From positions 73,876-137,875 of the forward strand of contig NZ_JAEHGD010000002.1 in NCBI RefSeq assembly GCF_016097405.1: a stretch of DNA of 64,000 nt, written 5' to 3'. A program made the position numbers and the translations under genes. The stretch comes from a methane-oxidizing endosymbiont of Gigantopelta aegis (lineage in GTDB: Bacteria > Pseudomonadota > Gammaproteobacteria > Methylococcales > Methylomonadaceae). Under the pieces are notes generated by a model. The model saw nothing but the letters and a program-made list of their open reading frames with translations, was not told where the DNA came from and ran no database searches. Below, one piece after another: positions 45,950-54,845 of the stretch (the first letter of the stretch is position 1; every line of letters begins with the position of its first letter).

Positions 45950-47053
45950 TTAGCCTTTGAATTTATGTTCTAATTCAGTAAAAAGCTCGGGGCGATAGTT
46001 GCTTTTTTTAACCGAGTGCAGGACTGTTTTCACTGAAAAACCAACACCCTGACTTTTTTGTGCCGCATGATCGCTGATAAATTGTTCGGTCATATTCAAG
46101 AGCGATTCAACTACTGCCGTTTCAAGGGCTAAAATAGCCGCTATTTGTGGGACAGAGAAACCAAGCTGATTATGCAGAATACTGGCGCGGCGCCAGTTTT
46201 TCGGTAATTTGACCAATGACGATTGCAGTTCACGTTGCTGTGCGATGTTTTCTTCAGTGACAGCGGGTTCAGACGGAACCGGAATCAAATCTTCCAGCTT
46301 CAAGACTTCTTCAGGCTGATAAAATTCATAGATTTGGGTGTCGATATCATCTTCTGGAACAGTTGTTTCCAGACTGATCGCCTGACGGTTTTGCTGACTT
46401 TCTTGCACCGCCTGATCCAGAATATCCAGTGCCAACTTGAACAACCAGGATTTTGTGTCAAAATCCTGAGGTTTGTCGTCTTGTTTTTCAAATGCGGTGA
46501 CAATGGTTTCATCAACTAATTCATCCGGTAAAATATCCGCCGGCGTTAGATCATCGATGGCCTGTAAATAAGTGATTTCACGAACAGAAAAATCATATAA
46601 ATCGTCGAGATAATCGCGAATGCTATCAAACCAGTCTGATGCCTGTTGTTGTGTTTTTTGATCTATAGCCACAGGCTGGCTGGCAGCATCTGACAGTGGA
46701 TGCTTGACCAATTGTTTACGGCGGGCTTTGCGCTTCCATAAATGATGGTTTTTCAAGCGACTTTTGTATTTTTGCCCTTGTCGTTCTAGTTCGGAAAAAA
46801 CTTTGTTGATGACCTCGCGTACATCTTCGTTTTCTTCTTCGCCTGCGATATCTTTTTTAGGTAAATGCAGGGTCAGTCCAAGCCGATATAACGGTATTTT
46901 TTGATGTTTTTCCAGTGTGCCACGTAGTGTGGTATCTGTTCGAATCAAATCGCCCAGTTTATGCTCCAGGTCACCGGCTTTTTCTGCGATAAACTTCTTC
47001 AGGTTTTTTTTGTCGTTTTTATCAAAACCTTTGTAAGTTATTTGTAGTTTCAT
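45950..47053 (-). CDS. Fusion of HPF/RaiA-like domain with ECF sigma-factor-like regions
   Basis: This is a 367-residue protein of unusual architecture. Residues 1-100 resemble a ribosome hibernation factor domain of the HPF/RaiA family (MKLQITYKGFDKNDKKNLKK; LGLTLHLPKK; a final helix DVREVINKVFSELERQGQ). A basic linker follows (KRKARRKQLVKH). Residues about 150-215 look like sigma70 region 2 (VREITYLQAIDDLTP, PDELVDETIVTAFEK, SWLFKLALDILDQAV), and about 275-325 like region 4 with a helix-turn-helix (LPKNWRRASILHNQLGFSV, PQIAAILALETAVVESLL). Both assignments are by eye. If right, it could join ribosome inactivation with transcription control. It stands alone and shares a terminator with lpxC. 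Confidence 0.75.
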   Translation of the reverse strand: MKLQITYKGFDKNDKKNLKKFIAEKAGDLEHKLGDLIRTDTTLRGTLEKHQKIPLYRLGLTLHLPKKDIAGEEENEDVREVINKVFSELERQGQKYKSRLKNHHLWKRKARRKQLVKHPLSDAASQPVAIDQKTQQQASDWFDSIRDYLDDLYDFSVREITYLQAIDDLTPADILPDELVDETIVTAFEKQDDKPQDFDTKSWLFKLALDILDQAVQESQQNRQAISLETTVPEDDIDTQIYEFYQPEEVLKLEDLIPVPSEPAVTEENIAQQRELQSSLVKLPKNWRRASILHNQLGFSVPQIAAILALETAVVESLLNMTEQFISDHAAQKSQGVGFSVKTVLHSVKKSNYRPELFTELEHKFKG

Positions 47054-47194
47054 ATTTGTTCCTTATGTTGAATAGTGATTGTTTTTTAACAGAGACAGGT
47101 TCCCTTTCTTATTCATGGCGTCAAGCTTATACTAATTCAACCGCTTTAATAAAATAAAAACGCGGTGTTTCCATAATCAATGAGGAGGTGTGTG

Positions 47195-47752
47195 ATGAAA
47201 AAATTTATTTTTACATCCGTGATGTTGTTTGTAGCATTGACCGTACAGGCGGCCGATATCACTGCGGGAAAGAAAAAATCTGTGGTTTGTCAGGGATGTC
47301 ATGGTGCTAATGGTTTCAGTCAAAATTCAACTTGGCCAAATTTAGCCGGACAAACAGCATCTTATTTACAGTGGCAACTGAAAAAATTTAAATCGGGCGA
47401 GCGCCAATATGCGCCCATGAATACGATTGCCGCTGATTTGTCAGAGGCTGATATTGAAAATCTGGCCGCATTTTTCGCCTCACAGCCTGCACCAAAGCCG
47501 GCTGCAGCAGATGCCAAATTGGTTGAGCTGGGAAAATCAAAAGCTGCAATGTGTTTAGGTTGTCATGGTGGCAAAGCTGAAGGGCGAGGTCAATTTCCGC
47601 GCTTAGCAGGACAAAAGGCCGCTTATCTTGAAAAACAGTTGAAGGCTTTTAAATCGGGTGAACGCAAAGGAAGGCCGATGAATGCTATGGTAAACAGTTT
47701 ATCTAATGAGGATATCAAAGCGCTTAGTGCGTTTTTTAGCAGCTTGAAATAA
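47195..47752 (+). CDS. Periplasmic diheme cytochrome c (c4-like)
   Basis: This is an electron carrier of 185 residues. A cleavable signal peptide (MKKFIFTSVMLFVALTVQA) precedes two homologous class-I cytochrome domains with heme sites CQGCH (about residue 32) and CLGCH (about 121). Axial methionines are in YAPMNTIA and GRPMNAMV. The ATG at 47195 follows GAGGAGGTG; an upstream in-frame ATG at 47180 is unlikely. The neighbouring formate dehydrogenase cluster suggests a link to its electron transport, but it is divergent from it. Confidence 0.9.
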   Translation: MKKFIFTSVMLFVALTVQAADITAGKKKSVVCQGCHGANGFSQNSTWPNLAGQTASYLQWQLKKFKSGERQYAPMNTIAADLSEADIENLAAFFASQPAPKPAAADAKLVELGKSKAAMCLGCHGGKAEGRGQFPRLAGQKAAYLEKQLKAFKSGERKGRPMNAMVNSLSNEDIKALSAFFSSLK

Positions 47753-47795
47753 TTATTGTGTAGTATCTACTCACTCCCTCTAAAAAGCAGGTGTA

Positions 47796-47880
47796 GGTTG
47801 TTGATTTATCAGGCTTGCATAACAGGGATGTTATGCAGAACTACATGGATGTATTCACGTGTCCTGATAAATCAATGACC
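47796..47880. repeat. Nested palindromic repeat with GGGATG cores
   Basis: An outer inverted repeat (GGTTGTTGATTTATCAGG at 47796-47813 and its near-complement at 47863-47880) encloses two smaller palindromes: GCATAAC-AGGGAT-GTTATGC (47817-47836) and CTACATGGATGT (47841-47852). It lies in the 391-bp gap between the cytochrome and the formate dehydrogenase operon, in which I see no gene. It looks like a REP/BIME-type element. Confidence 0.65.
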
Positions 47881-48119
47881 TATTCCGGCTAAAACACAAC
47901 CGGGTGAGCAGTTACATTGTGTAAATGAATATTTAAAATTTATAGGTTTGATTCATCTTTGGTTAAGTTCAATATGTATAAAATGATACCTAATTTAAAC
48001 AAGGTGTGTTTATACAACACTGCTAAACTTTAGTGATTACTAACTAACGTCTATACCGTGATTATTTGAACGGTTGATTTAAGCAGAATCGTTATACTCC
48101 TCTAAACAGGGATGTTTTT

Positions 48120-48149
48120 AAGGCGGATATTTTATCCGCCTTTTTATTT
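48120..48149 (+). terminator. Intrinsic terminator oriented on the plus strand
   Basis: AAGGCGGATA (48120-48129) and TATCCGCCTT (48133-48142) form a 10-bp stem with a 3-nt loop followed by TTTATTTC on the plus strand. The fdh gamma-subunit gene ends 2 bp away on the minus strand, where the tail would be A-rich, so the element terminates plus-strand transcription better. No plus-strand gene lies closer than the cytochrome. Confidence 0.7.
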
Positions 48150-49112
48150 CTTTAATGGAATTTCGGCTTTCTTTTGAGAAATAGACTCTGTATTTTGTTG
48201 TCCATCATTGTCAGCGGAGGATTTTTTTTCCAGTGCTTTTAGCCACAAGTCATGATGTTGTTTGGCCCAGGTCTTATCGACTTTACCGCTAATCATGCCT
48301 TCGAGTGCACCTTCAGTACCGATGGTGCCGATGTATATATGTGCTAGAGCGCCGACTATCAACAGTAATGCGGCAACAGAATGAATGATATGGCTGATCT
48401 GCATGACCAGGCGGTATTGTTCGAGATTGGGGAAATCCAGGTTCAGGCCGGTAACCGTGACTAGAAATCCCGCAGTCATCAATAGCCAGAACCATGCCTT
48501 CTCACCGCCATTCATACGGCCGGCCGAAGGATGTTTGTTGCCGATAAAGCCACCGAGTTGTTTGAACCAGAGCCAGTCAATTTGACTGAATTTGTTGTCT
48601 TCAAACCAGATAAGTCCCATCAGCGCTAGGCCAACACTGAATAACGGACCGGTATAGTTATGGATGATCTTGGCGAATTCGGCAAAGCTTGCAAACACCT
48701 CATGCCCCAGCCAGTCAATGATAAGGCTGCGACCGAACAGCAGGCTCAGGCCGGTGATCGCCAAAATAATAAACAGCGTGGCGGTATAAAAATGCAGCCA
48801 GCGTTCTTTTTTGTTCCAGCGTTCAATCATTTCGCCGCTGCGTGGTTCACTTAAACGGACTTTACCGCGGACAAGATAAAAACACGCTAAGGCAAACACA
48901 GTTAGTGCCAATACCCAGGCGCCGGTTCCGGCAATTAATTCATTGCGGATATAAAGCCATTGTGTGCCACTGGCTTGGATGAGTTTATTGGTCTCAACGC
49001 CCACGACAGCCGAGTAGCCTTCAACGCCTTCACGCACCTGTCGCCAGAATGTGCGTTCATCGGCCAGAGCCTGAACGCTCAGTAACAATAAAAAGGGAAA
49101 TAAACGAAACAT
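48144..49112 (-). CDS. Formate dehydrogenase cytochrome b556 (gamma) subunit
   Basis: This is the membrane subunit that takes electrons from the Fe-S subunit to quinone. The 322-residue protein has a signal-like N-terminus (MFRLFPFLLLLSVQALA), then about five transmembrane helices. KKERWLHFYTATLFIILAITGL, FAEFAKIIHNYTGPLF and LVMQISHIIHSVAALLLI hold the histidines expected to bind two b hemes. A hydrophilic charged tail ends the protein. It is the last gene of the fdh operon, 2 bp after the beta subunit gene. Confidence 0.93.
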   Translation of the reverse strand: MFRLFPFLLLLSVQALADERTFWRQVREGVEGYSAVVGVETNKLIQASGTQWLYIRNELIAGTGAWVLALTVFALACFYLVRGKVRLSEPRSGEMIERWNKKERWLHFYTATLFIILAITGLSLLFGRSLIIDWLGHEVFASFAEFAKIIHNYTGPLFSVGLALMGLIWFEDNKFSQIDWLWFKQLGGFIGNKHPSAGRMNGGEKAWFWLLMTAGFLVTVTGLNLDFPNLEQYRLVMQISHIIHSVAALLLIVGALAHIYIGTIGTEGALEGMISGKVDKTWAKQHHDLWLKALEKKSSADNDGQQNTESISQKKAEIPLKK

Positions 49113-49114
49113 GA

Positions 49115-49729
49115 TCAGTCTTTATAGGCTGTTTTCCAGCCCCACAATTTTGGACTGGCGGCTGAATTATTGGGTTCTTCCTGGTTTAACTGGCGCTGAA
49201 TGGCGCGTTGCGAAAACAGTTTAGCGATTACATCGCCATCACCCGCGAGCAGAGCCTTGGTCGAACACATTTCAGCACAAATCGGTAATTTTCCTTCAGC
49301 TAGTCGGTTACGGCCATATTTTTCAAATTCGGCTTCGGAAAAATCTTCTTCAGGCCCGCCGGCACAAAAGGTGCATTTATCCATTTTGCCACGATTGCCG
49401 AAAGCGCCATCCTGCGGAAACTGAGGTGCACCAAATGGACAGGCATAAAAACAATAACCACAACCAATGCAGAGGTCTTTATCGTGTAAAACTACGCCAT
49501 CTGAAGTGGTATAAAAACAATCGACCGGACAGACTTGGGCACAGGGTGCGTCGGAGCAATGCATACAGGCAACTGAAATACTGGTTTCGCCGGCCTGACC
49601 ATCATTCAGCGTGACAACACGCCGGCGATTGACGCCCCAAGGCACTTCGTGTTCGTTTTTACAGGCGGTGATACAAGCATTGCATTCGATGCAGCGATCA
49701 TCATCACAAATAAACTTCATTCTGGCCAT
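49115..49729 (-). CDS. Formate dehydrogenase iron-sulfur (beta) subunit
   Basis: This is a 204-residue ferredoxin-like subunit that wires the catalytic subunit to cytochrome b. It has four cysteine clusters suited to [4Fe-4S] centres: CDDDRCIECNACITACKNEH (residues 8-27), CMHCSDAPCAQVCPVDC, CIGCGYCFYACPFGAP and CTFCAGG with a late CAEMC. There is no C-terminal membrane helix, unlike E. coli FdnH, so anchoring must come from the gamma subunit. It is 10 bp downstream of the catalytic subunit gene. Confidence 0.94.
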   Translation of the reverse strand: MARMKFICDDDRCIECNACITACKNEHEVPWGVNRRRVVTLNDGQAGETSISVACMHCSDAPCAQVCPVDCFYTTSDGVVLHDKDLCIGCGYCFYACPFGAPQFPQDGAFGNRGKMDKCTFCAGGPEEDFSEAEFEKYGRNRLAEGKLPICAEMCSTKALLAGDGDVIAKLFSQRAIQRQLNQEEPNNSAASPKLWGWKTAYKD

Positions 49730-49739
49730 CTATAGGCTC

Positions 49740-52607
49740 CTAGGCTTTGCGCAAACGGCATAAAGAAACTTTAGTTTCCTGCATCGCGGTTACTGAATCA
49801 TAACCATAAGTAAACACGGTATTGCAGGATTCACCGAGTACATAAGGCACCGTTCCTTCAGGATATTTATCCGCCAGGCTTTGGCCTTGATAGTGGCCGG
49901 CAAAATGAAAGGGCATAAATACCAGTCCTCGGCTTACCCGCTCGGTTATAAATGCCATAACTTGGATACGACCGCCTTCCGGCCCTTCCACCCATACTTG
50001 CTCGCCGTGTTTGACGCCGGCATTATTGGCATCGGCTGGATGGATTTCGACAAACATGTGTTGTTGCAGTTCCGCCAGCCACGGATTGGAGCGGGTTTCC
50101 TCGCCGCCACCTTCGTATTCCACCAGGCGGCCACTGGTCATAGTCAAGGGATAATCCTTGCTGTAATCAATTTTTTGTATTGATGCATAACGGGTAGGCA
50201 GACGGTAAAAGCTTTTCCGATCCTTATAGGTTGGAAACGCTTTAACCATATCGCGGCGATTGCTGTACAGCGGTTCACGATGAATCGGTATTGGGTCAGG
50301 AAATTGCCAGACGATGCAACGTGCCTTAGCATTGCCAAAGGGCGCGCAGCCATGTTTGATGGCAACTCGCTGAATACCGCCAGATAGATCAGTCTTCCAA
50401 TTTTTACCATCGGCCAGCTGTTTTTCGGATGTCGTTAAATCATCCCACCAGCCAAGTTGTTTTAACAAATCGGCGCTGAATTCGGGATAGCCTTGTTTGA
50501 TTTCCGAGCCTTTGCTGTAAGAGCCTTCTGCCAGCAGACTGACGCCATCACGTTCTATCCCAAAACGGGCGCGGAATGTCAGTCCGCCTTCGGCTACGGG
50601 TTTGCTGGTGTCGTATAACAATGGCGTACCTGGATGCTTTTGTTCCGGCGTTCCCCAACAGGGCCAAGGCAGGCCAAAATATTCGCCATCGCAGGGGCCG
50701 CCTTCGGCTTTCAGTGTTGTGGTATTGAAGGTATGCCAGTTTTGCTGGTGTTTTTTGATGCGTTCGACACTTTGTCCGGTGTAGCCTATCGTCCAGGCAC
50801 CGCGGTTGAATTCGCGGGTAATGTCCTCAATCGATGGTGTCGAGTCTTCAACCCGGATATGCTTGAACATGGGTTCGGCAAAGCCTAATTTTTCCGCAAA
50901 CTGATACAAAATCTGATGATCGGGGCGGGATTCAAATAGCGGCTCGATTACCTGGTCGCGCCATTGCAGGGAGCGATTGGATGAGGTCAGCGAGCCGTAA
51001 GTTTCAAACTGAGTGCAGGCGGGCAATAAATAGGTATTGTCCGGCCGGTCATGCAGCACCGCACTGTTGCTGGGATAGGGGTCTATCACGACCAGCAGGT
51101 CGAGTTTTTCCATAGCTTGCTTCATTTCCGGAGAACGGGTTTGGCTGTTCGGAGCATGTCCCCAAAACACCATGGCGCGGATATTATCTTTTTGTGCGAT
51201 AAGTTCGGGCTTTTCTAGCACGCCATCGATCCAGCGAGAAACTGGAATGCCGCTCATGTTCATGGTGCGTTTTTTACCCCCCGCGCCATCATCGTACAAG
51301 GCCGGATCGAAACGCTTGGATAGCCAGTTATAATCGATATCCCATACGCGAGCCCAATGTTTCCAGGCCGCTTCGGTTAGGCCATAATAAGCGGGTAGAG
51401 TATGCGCATTCGGGCCTAAATCGGTGGCACCTTGAACATTGTCATGACCACGGAAAATATTGGTGCCGCCACCGGCCACGCCCATGTTTCCCAGCGCTAG
51501 TTGGAAAATGCAATAAGCCCGGGTATTGTTATTGCCAATGGTGTGTTGCGTACCCCCCATACACCAGATGAAAGTGCCGGGCCGGTGAGTCGCCATGGTT
51601 TTGGCGGCCTGGAAAACCTCGGCCTCCGGCACACCGGTGACTTGTTCGACTTTGTCCGGCGTCCATTCGGCAACTTCCTTGCGAATCGTATCCATGCCAT
51701 AGACGCGCTGTTGAATAAAGTTTTTATCTTCCCAGCCATTTTCAAAAATATGCCATAACATACCCCAAATCAACGGCACATCAGTGCCTGGACGCAGCCT
51801 GATATGCTGGGTTGCGTGGGCAGCGGTACGGGTAAAACGTGGATCGATGACAATCAATGGTGCACCCTGTTCCTTGGCTTTGAAAATATGTTGCATGGAA
51901 ACCGGATGTGCCTCAGCCGGATTGCCGCCAATAATCAGGATGGCCTTGCTGTTGTGAATATCGTTAAAAGAATTGGTCATCGCGCCATAACCCCAGGTGT
52001 TGGCAACGCCGGCAACAGTGGTGGAATGGCAGATGCGGGCCTGGTGGTCGATGTTATTAGACCCCCAAAAGGCTGCGAATTTGCGGAATAGGTAGCTTTG
52101 TTCGTTATTATGCTTAGAAGATCCGAGCCAGTAGACAGAGTCGGGGCCGGATTGCTGACGGATTTCCAGAATTTTATCACCGATTTCATCGATGGCCTGC
52201 TGCCAGTCAATGCGTTTCCATTTCCCATCTATCCGTTTCATTGGATATTTCAGGCGGCGGTCGCCATGACCATGTTCACGTACTGCAGCACCTTTAGCGC
52301 AATGGGCACCAAGGTTGAAGGGGTGATCAAATGCAGGCTCCTGGCCGACCCAGACGCCATTTTCGACTTCAGCAATTACGCCGCAACCGACCGAACAATG
52401 GGTGCAGACAGAACGAATGGTTTTAATGTCTGTAGATGCTTGCTCAGACTGCTCTGTCGCTTCGGCCTTTTCCATTAAGGTGAAAGGTAATTGACTACTC
52501 AATGCAGCGCCCCCGGCTGCCAGAGAGCTGTGTTTTAAAAAGGTTCTGCGGTCGAGGGTGTTTTCAGACTTGTTTTCAACAGAAGTTGAACGTTTGATAA
52601 GTTTCAT
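49740..52607 (-). CDS. fdhA: Formate dehydrogenase catalytic (alpha) subunit, Tat-exported
   Basis: This molybdopterin enzyme oxidises formate to CO2. The 955-residue protein starts with a Tat signal (DRRTFLKHSSLAAGGA, twin Arg at 20-21), so it works in the periplasm. Cys68, Cys71, Cys75 and Cys103 bind a [4Fe-4S] cluster. The metal ligand is Cys193 followed by His194 (ARICHSTT), so this is a cysteine, not a selenocysteine, enzyme. A C-terminal molydopterin dinucleotide-binding domain (LTMTSGRLVEYEGGG onward) completes it. Mo or W cannot be decided. Confidence 0.94.
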   Translation of the reverse strand: MKLIKRSTSVENKSENTLDRRTFLKHSSLAAGGAALSSQLPFTLMEKAEATEQSEQASTDIKTIRSVCTHCSVGCGVIAEVENGVWVGQEPAFDHPFNLGAHCAKGAAVREHGHGDRRLKYPMKRIDGKWKRIDWQQAIDEIGDKILEIRQQSGPDSVYWLGSSKHNNEQSYLFRKFAAFWGSNNIDHQARICHSTTVAGVANTWGYGAMTNSFNDIHNSKAILIIGGNPAEAHPVSMQHIFKAKEQGAPLIVIDPRFTRTAAHATQHIRLRPGTDVPLIWGMLWHIFENGWEDKNFIQQRVYGMDTIRKEVAEWTPDKVEQVTGVPEAEVFQAAKTMATHRPGTFIWCMGGTQHTIGNNNTRAYCIFQLALGNMGVAGGGTNIFRGHDNVQGATDLGPNAHTLPAYYGLTEAAWKHWARVWDIDYNWLSKRFDPALYDDGAGGKKRTMNMSGIPVSRWIDGVLEKPELIAQKDNIRAMVFWGHAPNSQTRSPEMKQAMEKLDLLVVIDPYPSNSAVLHDRPDNTYLLPACTQFETYGSLTSSNRSLQWRDQVIEPLFESRPDHQILYQFAEKLGFAEPMFKHIRVEDSTPSIEDITREFNRGAWTIGYTGQSVERIKKHQQNWHTFNTTTLKAEGGPCDGEYFGLPWPCWGTPEQKHPGTPLLYDTSKPVAEGGLTFRARFGIERDGVSLLAEGSYSKGSEIKQGYPEFSADLLKQLGWWDDLTTSEKQLADGKNWKTDLSGGIQRVAIKHGCAPFGNAKARCIVWQFPDPIPIHREPLYSNRRDMVKAFPTYKDRKSFYRLPTRYASIQKIDYSKDYPLTMTSGRLVEYEGGGEETRSNPWLAELQQHMFVEIHPADANNAGVKHGEQVWVEGPEGGRIQVMAFITERVSRGLVFMPFHFAGHYQGQSLADKYPEGTVPYVLGESCNTVFTYGYDSVTAMQETKVSLCRLRKA

Positions 52608-52636
52608 ACCGATACCTTGTAGGCGGCAGAGAGCCG

Positions 52637-52825
52637 TTAAAAGTTGATTTTATTATAGTAATCACGGATATGCTGGGTTTCATGATAGCCTTGTGATGGC
52701 ATCGTTTGGGTGGTGGGGGGAGATTGATTTTTTGCTTTGCTTGAGGTTAACGTAAGCACGCTAGTTGCAGCACTTGCGCCGATTAGGGTTTTAAAAAACT
52801 GGCGACGATGATTATCAGGTTGCAT
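52637..52825 (-). CDS. Small Tat-signal protein of the formate dehydrogenase operon
   Basis: This is a 62-residue protein made mainly of a twin-arginine signal (HRRQFFKTLIGASAATSVLTL) and a short hydrophilic tail (YHETQHIRDYYNKINF). Similar short Tat proteins commonly precede fdh catalytic genes; the role is unknown. The ATG at 52825 has a GGGAGA ribosome-binding site 7 bp upstream, and the gene overlaps the TorD-like gene by 11 bp. An ATG at 52873 would hide the signal. Confidence 0.8.
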   Translation of the reverse strand: MQPDNHRRQFFKTLIGASAATSVLTLTSSKAKNQSPPTTQTMPSQGYHETQHIRDYYNKINF

Positions 52826-53396
52826 CTGTTTCTCCCGCGTATGGTATGGATAATGACCGGGCCTCAAGCGCAATAAAGGCTAGCCCTAATTCTGCCACTA
52901 TCGGGTAAAAATTACCAGTTGTAGTGGCTTTTAAATCGCTGAAAAAGTGTGCAAACCACGGTGCAATTGCATTCTGAAAAAAAACGTTTTGGTGCTCGCT
53001 TTGGTCTTGAATCAACAATGCCATGACTTCACAGATTGCGCTGATATGATCTTCAGGCTCACAGTTTTTTGGCTGACGTCGAATGCCCAGTTGTTTTAAC
53101 TGTTGGCGTAAGCTGGCTAAAGGCTTTTCCATCAAGAAGCCGGTTTGATACCAGGATAAATAAGGAACAAGCTCTCCGCGTCCTAGACCGATAAATAAAT
53201 GATGGTAGTCATCATCGAGCTGTTGAATATCAGCAGTTTTAGCGACAGAAATCAAGGTAGACAGTGCCTGGCTGAAGTTATCGTAACCTGTATTGACTTC
53301 AAGTTTACTAATCAGCTTCAGCAACGCCTGATCAGGAGCGGCACGAAACAATCGCGCTATTAACTGGTAAAAAAATAAGCGCTCTTCGTCGTTCAT
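52815..53396 (-). CDS. TorD/DmsD-family molybdoenzyme chaperone
   Basis: This is a probable cytoplasmic chaperone that holds the fdh catalytic subunit for cofactor insertion and Tat export. The 193-residue, mostly alpha-helical protein has the family segments YHHLFIGLGRGELVPYLSWYQTG (its core within residues 64-82), EDHISAICEVMALL and APWFAHFFSDL. It overlaps the upstream 4Fe-4S gene by 4 bp and sits immediately before the Tat-protein gene. Confidence 0.9.
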   Translation of the reverse strand: MNDEERLFFYQLIARLFRAAPDQALLKLISKLEVNTGYDNFSQALSTLISVAKTADIQQLDDDYHHLFIGLGRGELVPYLSWYQTGFLMEKPLASLRQQLKQLGIRRQPKNCEPEDHISAICEVMALLIQDQSEHQNVFFQNAIAPWFAHFFSDLKATTTGNFYPIVAELGLAFIALEARSLSIPYAGETDAT

Positions 53397-54844
53397 GCGT
53401 TTGGTTGATTGAAGTGGGCGGCAATTTTGCAGTCTTCACACAGCAGCAATTGTTGTTTGCGCTCGCCTTGAAACATTGGATGATGCTGCAGTTTTTGAAC
53501 AATGGTATTGATCATGCTGGCACTGGCGAAGGGCTTTTGGCAATTGATGCATAAAAAAGGTTTTTCTTCATGCAGTAAACGTGGCTTTTTAGCTTGTGTG
53601 CTGTCAAATAAATAACGTGGCTCAAGTGTTATGGCCTGTTCCGGGCAAGCTGTCTGGCAGAGGCTGCATTGTAGACAGTTCGCTTCAATCAACTTCAGTT
53701 GCGGCAAATCCTGGCCGGATTGTAGTGCTTGGGCGGGACAAATGCTGACACAGGACAGACATAAGGTGCAGCTATTTATATTGATATGCAGCGTCCCGAA
53801 ATATGCTGAGGCAGGGAGTGCGCAAGTGTCCGGAGTTGTGTTAGAAAATTGACCGATATATTCGGTCGCCATGCGAATGGCGCGACGTTTATCGTTTTCT
53901 GGTTGGTACGGTGCAGGCTCGATGGCGTGTGGTGGTAGTCTTTTGAAATCGGTCTGGGATGTGATTTGGATGCGATTATTTCCCAGGCCCAATGCGGCTA
54001 AAAGCTGATTACCCTGTTTGATGACATCGTCCAGCGTATGTCGGGTTTGCAGGGTCAATTCGGCAGGGGGCCATAATATAACCTGATTGGCGCCAAAGGC
54101 GATTGCGTTCAGACACAGTGCCAGGTCGGCCACACCTAAGGCTTCAAGCTGAAAAGGAATAGCATAATCGGGTAAATCTTCCGGGCATTCGCCTTGGTGT
54201 AATACGAGGGCTTTATCGACACTGGCACCGGCTAAGACTGTTTTAATGGCTACCAGGCGGGTTTTAAGATCAGGATATTGATAACGAATAGCACCGCTGG
54301 GACAAACGCTGCTGCAATCGCCACAGCCCTGACATAAATAGGGATTGACCTGAATCTGACCGTGTTCTGAGGTAATGGCCTGGGTGGCGCAGACATCAAT
54401 ACAGCGATGGCAGCCTGTGATGTGGTTGTTCTGATGCGCACAATGTGTTGTGTCCAGCCCAAAATATTTAGGTTTGTCGAACTGGCCTATCATGTCGGGT
54501 AATTCGGCCAGTGCGGCCTTGAGTCGGTTTGCGTCGGCTACGGGGTAATAGCCAAAAGGCGGAATAGGGCTGGTAATAGCCGGCGATTCCTGAAAGTCCA
54601 GTATCAGGTCAAATTGATGATGTGGGTGGTTTTTTAATTTGAAATTACCCAGAAAACCGCTTAAGTCTTCATCGGCTGTAAGAGCGAGTATTTCCGTTCC
54701 GGCTTTGCTTGCAGAGGTAGCGGCTGTCAGCCAGAACAACTTGAAGTCGGCAGCCAGCGTTACGGGTAACTGATCAAACGCTGGCTCGGAGCCGATAATC
54801 AATAAGCGATTCTGGCTGTGATACTGAATATACTCAGGTTCCAT
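53393..54844 (-). CDS. Multi-[4Fe-4S] ferredoxin protein with C-terminal zinc-ribbon-like motif
   Basis: This 483-residue protein belongs to the poly-ferredoxins found in fdh operons. A first ferredoxin pair is at about residues 145-190 (CHRCIDVCATQAIT, CQGCGDCSSVCPSGAI) and a second at about 360-410 (CTLCLSCVSICPAQAL, CLQCSLCQTACPEQAI), so about four clusters. The C-terminus has CINCQKPF and LLLCEDCK, a possible zinc site. The N-terminal and middle domains (about 1-130 and 200-330) are not recognised. It probably delivers electrons or helps FDH maturation; this is inferred from its position. Confidence 0.82.
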   Translation of the reverse strand: MEPEYIQYHSQNRLLIIGSEPAFDQLPVTLAADFKLFWLTAATSASKAGTEILALTADEDLSGFLGNFKLKNHPHHQFDLILDFQESPAITSPIPPFGYYPVADANRLKAALAELPDMIGQFDKPKYFGLDTTHCAHQNNHITGCHRCIDVCATQAITSEHGQIQVNPYLCQGCGDCSSVCPSGAIRYQYPDLKTRLVAIKTVLAGASVDKALVLHQGECPEDLPDYAIPFQLEALGVADLALCLNAIAFGANQVILWPPAELTLQTRHTLDDVIKQGNQLLAALGLGNNRIQITSQTDFKRLPPHAIEPAPYQPENDKRRAIRMATEYIGQFSNTTPDTCALPASAYFGTLHININSCTLCLSCVSICPAQALQSGQDLPQLKLIEANCLQCSLCQTACPEQAITLEPRYLFDSTQAKKPRLLHEEKPFLCINCQKPFASASMINTIVQKLQHHPMFQGERKQQLLLCEDCKIAAHFNQPNA

Positions 54845-54845
54845 T

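Noticed and set aside
47817-47852. CRISPR-like short repeats near GGGATG cores
   Set aside because: Only two unequal palindromes are present, without regular spacers or cas genes, so this is not a CRISPR array.
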